DNA of 64,000 bases, taken from Puffinus mauretanicus (taxonomy: Eukaryota > Chordata > Aves > Procellariiformes > Procellariidae). Below the pieces are notes generated by a model. The model had not been told where the DNA came from. It did no database searches and worked only from the letters and a program-made list of their open reading frames with translations. The stretch covers positions 1,798,001-1,862,000 of the forward strand of contig JAJKFH010004053.1 in assembly GCA_023333565.1 (NCBI GenBank), written 5' to 3'. Positions 58,362 to 64,000 of this stretch are shown here, in pieces (position 1 is the stretch's first letter; each line of letters opens with the position of its first letter). The position numbers and the translations under genes are program-made.

Positions 58362-59956
58362 GTGAGAGTTAATAAAATAAATAGATTTCACTGCTTTGGT
58401 ACATCCACTTCAGATGGTTGTAACCTCTGCTCGTCCGCACCACAAGTGAACGTGCTCTCCAGTGATGCATCTTCCATCAGACCCATTAATTACGTGCTCA
58501 ACTCTCCGTTAAGATCATTATGCATGTAATGGTATCGGAGACCACTTTACAAACTTAGTGGCTACTGAAAGTGAAACATATAAATCAATTTACTAATTTA
58601 ATAGCTTGTTTAACGTATTAATGTATCCAAGATACTGTATTTTTTCTAAATCACTTCAGTAATTTGTTAGGAGTCTTCTTACCTAGTCTCTGGGTTATGT
58701 ACATGTGAAGGAAACAAAATCTGATTATGATGGTAAGCATGAAAATCTGTGTTGTGTTAGGATAGATGAAGATCCTTTGTGGATTTATGCCTAAGCTACA
58801 GTTTATCCTCTGAGAGACAGTGCTAATGAATGTTGTGTTGTACCTCTGACTGACAGCAATATGTGATGAGGAAAACCTATCAAGTTGAAGGCACATGCAC
58901 AAAATCACATTTTTTTGTTGTCAACACTTAAACACCCATTTTGCCCAAGAAATGTGGGGCTTGAATTTCATTTAAGTCCTGGTACCTGGCCAGTGAACTG
59001 AATTCCTCCCCAGTCCTCTGAAGTGAGACTCAAAAGGCTTGTGCAGAATGTTGAACAGAAAACAAAGTAGAGGCACCTGGGGCTAGCTGACACTGGTATA
59101 AAACATTAAAGACAAAAGGAAACATATATGATATAGGATTTCCATCAAAAGTAGGTCTTCAGGGTCACAAGTAGGGCTCTTCACTGGTGCATGACATACT
59201 GGGTGTGGGCAAGCATTTCCCCACTAGATACAGAAAAGGCTTTATAAGAAAATGGGTTGGGATGAATTTACTGATTTCTGTATTGTTAAAAAAAATTTTA
59301 AAAAGAGGATTATGCAGCAGATTTTTTAATGTAAGTTCCAGTAACAGACATGTTCCATTTCTGGTCAGTCTACAGTGCCTATGATCACGCTTCCTTCCAT
59401 TAAGGTAAGATCATGTGATGGGTGCAATGATAAAATTTGCACAGCGTATAAATTTAAAAAAAAAAAAAAGAACAGATAAACTCCATTCTCTGAAAGGAAG
59501 AATGTGGGCCCATTTAAAAAAACGAACTACAACGAACATTGTATGTATGAAAAAGGGTTTGCTTTCAGCAAAAGAAAACAAATCATTGCATCTCCGATTT
59601 TTTTACTTTTCCTGTAATCTTAGTTTTAGTTCCCCTTTTTTCACAGTTTTAAAGCAAGTCCTGATCACTTACATCAAAGCTGCAATTGCAACACATTCTT
59701 GCACTATGTATCAGCTTGCTTCTCAAAAAACAAATGATCCTGAAAACTAATTCCTATACAGTTTGGACTTTTTCATTTGGTTTATGGAAGCTTTTATCCT
59801 GCATTTCTTATTCCAACTCCAGAAACTTCCCTTGACCACATAAATATCATCCTAATTAGGAAATGTAGGATGGGAGCCACCTGAATACGGTAATTGAATG
59901 CCAGTCTGACTATAGAAATATTATTTCCTACTTATGTATTATTCATGTTGAAACAG
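58362..59956 (+). other. MYOM1: MYOM1 intron downstream of the EH exon
   Basis: Apart from the splicing motifs near its 5' end, it has only A-rich runs (around 59455) and short open frames without recognisable similarity. Confidence 0.7.
58392..58526 (+). promoter_or_regulatory. MYOM1: Candidate splicing-regulatory motifs after the EH exon
   Basis: Three TGCT motifs of the YGCY type bound by MBNL proteins occur at 58392, 58428 and 58453. A TGCATG motif, the RBFOX binding site, occurs at 58521-58526, 160 bases beyond the donor. Human MYOM1 exon 17a is a known target mis-spliced in myotonic dystrophy type 1. Motifs are seen directly; function is inferred and individual motifs are short enough to arise by chance. 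Confidence 0.4.
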
Positions 59957-60153
59957 CTGCTCCATCTCCACCTTATGACATCATGGTACTTGAGAGCGTT
60001 CGTGACTCGATGGTATTGGGATGGAAACAACCTAAAGTCACTGGTGGAACTGAAATTACTGGCTACTACGTGAACTATCGTGAAGTGGTTGATGGAGTTC
60101 CTGGGAAATGGATGGAGGCCAACATTAAGGCCATTAGTGAGAGGGCATACAGG
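59957..60153 (+). CDS. MYOM1: MYOM1 exon 19: first half of FN3 domain My7
   Basis: The acceptor GTTGAAACAG has a poor pyrimidine tract. The donor AGG|GTAAGA leaves whole codons. Residues 946-1011 read APSPPYDIMVLESVRDSMVL, GWKQPKVTGGTEITGYYVNY and VVDGVPGKWMEANIKAISE. The FN3 B-strand Trp and the GYYVNYRE strand are clear. Human myomesin-1 differs at few positions. Confidence 0.95.
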
Positions 60154-60909
60154 GTAAGAGGTTAACTGCTGTTATTGCTGTGGGTGCAGACAGTATTTCC
60201 AAAACAGATCTCAAAGACAGATTGGGATGAATTATGATTCAGTGTACAGATTGTTATTCAGAGGGGTTTATATCCATGATGATAAATTTATTTAGCTCTG
60301 TTAAACTTCTCTGCAAAACTTGTACGCTTATCTGTTAGTCTGGCACCAACTGTCATCTGTGAATGCACTATTCTAGACACTGCCTGAATTTTTGTAAGTC
60401 AGGCCCTCGCAACAAATGGCATTCCTACTGGGCTTGGTGGACGACCCCAGTGCTTGCTGGTCTGGAACCAGCCGTGTTTTGTCATTAATTCTTGACCCAA
60501 TTTAGAGATAGTGCTAGGTACAACCTCATTGAGCTGCTTTACAAATGAAAAGCAATGCCAGGACTGAGTTTCACCCTGCTGTGAGGACAACTCTTGCCTT
60601 AAGTGAACTTGCTCTGTATCACAAGACAGATTAATATGATTGTTGAGCCATACCCTGCTCCCTCCCTGACTACCAAAGTGTCTATCAATAGGAAAAGGGG
60701 TTTACAATTTGAGCATGTTAAGACCATTCATGTATGCTCCACCATTGATTAGAGGAAAAGCCAAGATAGTTATCACCTTATGTATGATGTCAATAACGCT
60801 TTCATCTCTCCAGGCACTTAAAAGCATGCTCATGTGTCAAATAATTGTCATTGTGACTTTCTCCTAAAGCTTTAATCCAAAGTTAATAAGCATCTTATTG
60901 ATTCTGCAG
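60154..60909 (+). other. MYOM1: MYOM1 intron 19
   Basis: Nothing recognised. Confidence 0.7.
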
Positions 60910-61036
60910 ATTGCAAACCTGAAGGAAAACATGGTGTACCAGTTCCAGGTGGCTGCTGCTAACCTGGCTGGGGTTGGGACACCCTCCCTACCCAGCCAGC
61001 CCTTCAAATGTGAAGAATGGACCATTGCTGTACCTG
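60910..61036 (+). CDS. MYOM1: MYOM1 exon 20: second half of FN3 domain My7
   Basis: The acceptor TTGATTCTGCAG and the donor CCTG|GTAGGA give residues 1012-1054: IANLKENMVYQFQVAAANLA, then the G strand and FKCEEWTIAVP. VYQFQVAAANLAG is the FN3 F-strand motif, and KCEEWTIAVPG is identical to human. The exon ends in phase 1. Confidence 0.95.
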
Positions 61037-61780
61037 GTAGGATCCTGAGTGGGAGGTGGAGGTTACTCATAGCCTATGGGTGCTCTGTGGCCTATTATCT
61101 AAGTTCTCAATGACTTCAGTTTCCAGGGGAGTCAATGGGCACTGAAGTTCATACCCAGGCTTGAATCTCCATCACTTTGATTTAGTATATTTACACTGAG
61201 GCATTAAACGATCCCCATTTGATCAGTAGCATTTTACAAGCAGCTTGTCTTTTCTTTATCTTTCCTGCTTGGTTTCTGTACTGTGTCTGCCACTTTGCTT
61301 CCTAGTTTAAATGGTAGTCATAAATACCTGCCTGAGGTATAAGGCAGAGAAGAATGAGGTCCTGTAACCCTTGTCTAAATGTATCACTTCAAGGCCAGAT
61401 CGCTGGCCTTTTAACACTTGTTGAATGAAAACAACCTCCATTGACTTCAGTGGACTTTAGAGCAGTCCTTGAAGCAGCACATTAGCTTAATAATTAACTT
61501 ATTTCCCCGAGTTTGGAGACTATTTGTCGTTTTTGTTTGTTCATGAATATTTGATCAAGATACCAAATCTCAACAAATTGGATTGTTTTTTTGGCTAGTC
61601 TTTTTAATAGGCATGGGTTGTATTTATATCAGGTCTAGATATGATACAGAGGAGCTGCACGTGTTATATCAGCTCTGGGTGTACAACATGGTGTCTGGTT
61701 TTGGTTTTTGAAATCTTATGCACTAGCCCTTTGGGATTTATTTTGATACCACAACTCCAGCTTTTACTCTTACCTTTCAG
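61037..61780 (+). other. MYOM1: MYOM1 intron 20
   Basis: Nothing recognised beyond a good 3' pyrimidine tract. Confidence 0.7.
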
Positions 61781-61965
61781 GGCCACCCCATGATGTCACA
61801 TGCACAGAAGTTAGGAAGGACTCTTTGGTTTTACTGTGGAAGGAACCAGTTTATACTGGTCGTAGTCCCATAGCTGGTTATTATGTTGATATGAAGGAAA
61901 CTGAAGCAAAGGAGGAACATTGGAGAAGTGTCAATGAGAAGCCACTTCAAAAGAAATTCTTGAAG
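61781..61965 (+). CDS. MYOM1: MYOM1 exon 21: first half of FN3 domain My8
   Basis: The acceptor CTCTTACCTTTCAG and the donor AAG|GTAACT give residues 1054-1115: PPHDVTCTEVRKDSLVLLW, KEPVYTGRSPIAGYYVDMKE and WRSVNEKPLQKKFLK. The strand pattern matches human My8 (TGYFVDLKEAKAKE). The exon ends in phase 0. Confidence 0.95.
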
Positions 61966-63022
61966 GTAACTAGCTTAAGATTCAAATACTGGTATAACAG
62001 TATAATCTTGAGGAAGTTAGCCTTTGATAGCATGATCCTGTGCTGATCATGGTTCCATTTAATGAAATATATAGTAGTTTATGTTGTGCTGAGAATACAC
62101 ATGTGTAATGCCTGTATAGTCAGACAAGACAGTAACTCAGAAGACAAGCTGGTACGACAAGCCTATAATAAAAGAAAGCACTGCTGAAACCAAATACCAT
62201 TCTTGTAACGCAGGAGGCAACCGTAGCATTTTCTGGCTCAAAGGGCAAGATAGACTACACAAAAGTGGATGGCACAAAAATAGATGTTGTGATAATGTGG
62301 CAGGTGATTCTTTCTAATATAAAGTACCCTCTCCTCACATTTCAAGGCAAGTTAAACCCAAGCTTTTTTCACTATTATGCTACAGCATTTTGTGGAATAA
62401 CTTCTAAATAAGGGATCAGCTGTATCTCCGTTCTAGAGATATGTCTTAAGTAGGTTTGCTATTTGTATGCTTTTCAGAATATTTGAAAGACACCTCACTT
62501 TTAAGTGTGATCCTTTCATATATGTTTTAAAGGAGTATTTGCAGGTGTTATCATGTCAGTCTGATTCCTCAAGTGACTACAATTAAATCTGTACAATTAA
62601 ATGCCCTCTTGTTTTTAGATAGGTGTGGCTGGCACTTATTACCCTGATGATTTCATTTTTAAAAGCCAGAATTTACCTGCAGTAAAAGACTATGCTGTTT
62701 CAGAGGTCAATGTACAGGAGTTAAAAACATCCTGTTCCAATAACAATGCTCCTTTTGCAAAGAAATCAATGACAGTAATGACGCTGTCTAAATGTTAGCT
62801 ATGCATACAAGGAAGGAGCAAGCCAAATAGATCAGTCATGTCACTCTGGAATTGAAAAAAAAAAAAAACACGAGGAAGAAATATTTGTCAACTGCAAAAG
62901 GAGAAAAACAAAAAGAAAGGAAATATAATTGTCAAGCATCCATACTGCAATTGTAAGAAGTGTGACATTAAAATCAGTGTTTTGTAACACGTCATGCATG
63001 TATGTATATTTGCTTCCTCCAG
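61966..63022 (+). other. MYOM1: MYOM1 intron 21
   Basis: AT-rich; an A run at 62856 is the only simple-sequence feature. Confidence 0.7.
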
Positions 63023-63137
63023 ATAGGTGGCCTAAAAGAAGGTGTGAGCTATGTGTTTCGTGTGCGGGCAACAAACCAGGCTGGTGTTGGGAAACCATCA
63101 CATATCACGGATCCTGTTGTAGCTGAAACACGACCAG
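63023..63137 (+). CDS. MYOM1: MYOM1 exon 22: second half of FN3 domain My8
   Basis: The acceptor TTTGCTTCCTCCAG leads into [20 protein letters not shown] and then PVVAETRP (residues 1116-1154). [18 protein letters not shown] is the FN3 F-strand motif and matches human My8. The donor ACCAG|GTTTGT is weak. It is the last exon in the window. The phase-1 end would join the first exon of Ig domain My9 beyond the right edge. Confidence 0.94.
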
Positions 63138-64000
63138 GTTTGTTAGAAATGCTTCCTCTTTTTTGACATACTTAAATGCGTTCCTGTTTGTGCGATGCGT
63201 TTACATACAGGCTGCGTGTGAACAGTCTGACCCCTCTCAAGTCAAACTTTTTTACTAAGCAGGAAATGAGTTGAGGGTCATATCTTTTACTTTCTTGTCT
63301 GGTATATTTTAAGGTCAGAACAGATTTTCTGACTGTAACTACAGGTTCAGGAATATAAAAATATAATAAAGTTGTAAGATTTGCGTATATCTATAGAAAA
63401 ATGCATAAGCAGAGGGCTCACTCAGATCAGTTCAACTAAAACACGATGTAAGAAGGTACAGGGGTGCAACCCAGCCTGGATCCACCATACACCCTCTTTT
63501 CCTCTGACAAGTTCCCTTCCTCTACCGCAGACTCTCATATCTGATCCCACTTGGGAAGGTTTCTAAGAGCCCTAAAAGAGCAGGAACGAAGGCAGGCAGT
63601 GGGCAGGCAGCGGGCAGGCACGACACAGGGAGCACGAGTAGCCATGCAGGGGCATAGGCAAAGGAGGTGACTACCTGGGCAAACAGCTGCCTACCTGCCT
63701 ACACAGTCAGGTTGATAGCTGCTCCTGCCTGGACAAATAGTCAGGGTTTATTTCGGATGGTATTGACTGTGAGGTGTTGAGCAGACATTCCCGGCAATCA
63801 TCAGTTCCCATTCCCACTCCGGCTGCCTCAGGAGCGTTTCCCCAGGATCCTTTCCCTGTTTCTGACTCCCAGGTCCATTTTTATATCTCCTATTCCTGCA
63901 GCAGCACTGGCCCAGCTCTCAGAAATGCCTGGTCCTTATGACCAGCAAAAATCCTAAGAAGCCTTGAGCTAGCTCTCAGTAAGGCTGTAAGTCAAGAAGG
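63138..64000 (+). other. MYOM1: MYOM1 intron 22, cut by window edge
   Basis: A short GC-rich tandem run (GGGCAGGCAG-like units, about three copies) lies at 63590-63620. No further MYOM1 exon is seen before the edge. Confidence 0.7.

Larger units (their letters stand above)
20036..64000 (+). other. MYOM1: MYOM1 gene body, myomesin-1 (5' and middle part; 3' end beyond window)
   Basis: Myomesin-1 is the main M-band cross-linker of sarcomeres. It binds the myosin rod through its N-terminal region and titin through its central FN3 domains, and dimerises through its C-terminal Ig domain. Twenty-one coding exons are assembled here, with canonical AG/GT borders and matching phases throughout. The encoded order My1, two Ig, five FN3 with an EH insert after the third matches human MYOM1. 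The paralogue MYOM2 is ruled out by the close match of the N-terminal MSLPFYQR start and by the EH segment. The last five Ig domains are not in the window. Exon numbers follow the start-codon exon as exon 2. Confidence 0.95.

Noticed and set aside
20036..63137. Assignment to MYOM2 (M-protein) or MYOM3
   Set aside because: The N-terminal start, the KAKRAK cluster, the SGITDTEEERIKE stretch and the EH segment all match remembered human MYOM1 much better.

Overview
The window is vertebrate, and almost certainly bird, nuclear DNA. It has one large gene with small exons and long AT-rich introns. It also carries several CR1 LINE copies, one with the typical avian CR1 3' tail, and a solo ERVL-type LTR of a family common in birds. 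No bacterial-style gene packing, rRNA, tRNA or CRISPR array is visible.

The gene is MYOM1 (myomesin-1), the M-band protein that cross-links myosin thick filaments and titin in striated muscle. It runs on the + strand. I assembled 21 coding exons between 20036 and 63137. They join in one uninterrupted frame of 1153 codons plus one base, all with AG/GT borders, and every junction phase is consistent. They encode the N-terminal My1 region, the Ig domains My2 and My3, the five FN3 domains My4 to My8, and the alternatively spliced EH segment between My6 and My7. The C-terminal Ig domains My9 to My13 must lie beyond the right edge. Exon numbers here call the start-codon exon exon 2, following the human layout, which has a noncoding exon 1.

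Layout: 1-16259 is upstream sequence with no gene I can support. It has a CpG-rich patch near the left edge and CR1 copies. 16260-16471 holds a cluster of muscle-type motifs (MEF2-like, CArG, TEAD/MCAT) just upstream of a strong unused splice donor, a candidate promoter and noncoding first exon. 20036-20524 is the start-codon exon, with a lineage-specific run of Ser-Ala-Tyr repeats. 30337-44602 encodes the rest of My1 through My3. 47263-63137 encodes My4 to My8, each FN3 domain split over two exons. 58035-58361 is the EH exon, flanked by RBFOX- and MBNL-type motifs.

Nothing points to a wholly unknown system. The most interesting items are the coding minisatellite in exon 2, the candidate muscle promoter, the splicing signals around the EH exon, a 67-bp LTR remnant that keeps both termini, and a 310-codon antisense open frame in intron 2. 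Family comparisons rest on remembered human MYOM1 and avian repeat consensus sequences; no search was run.
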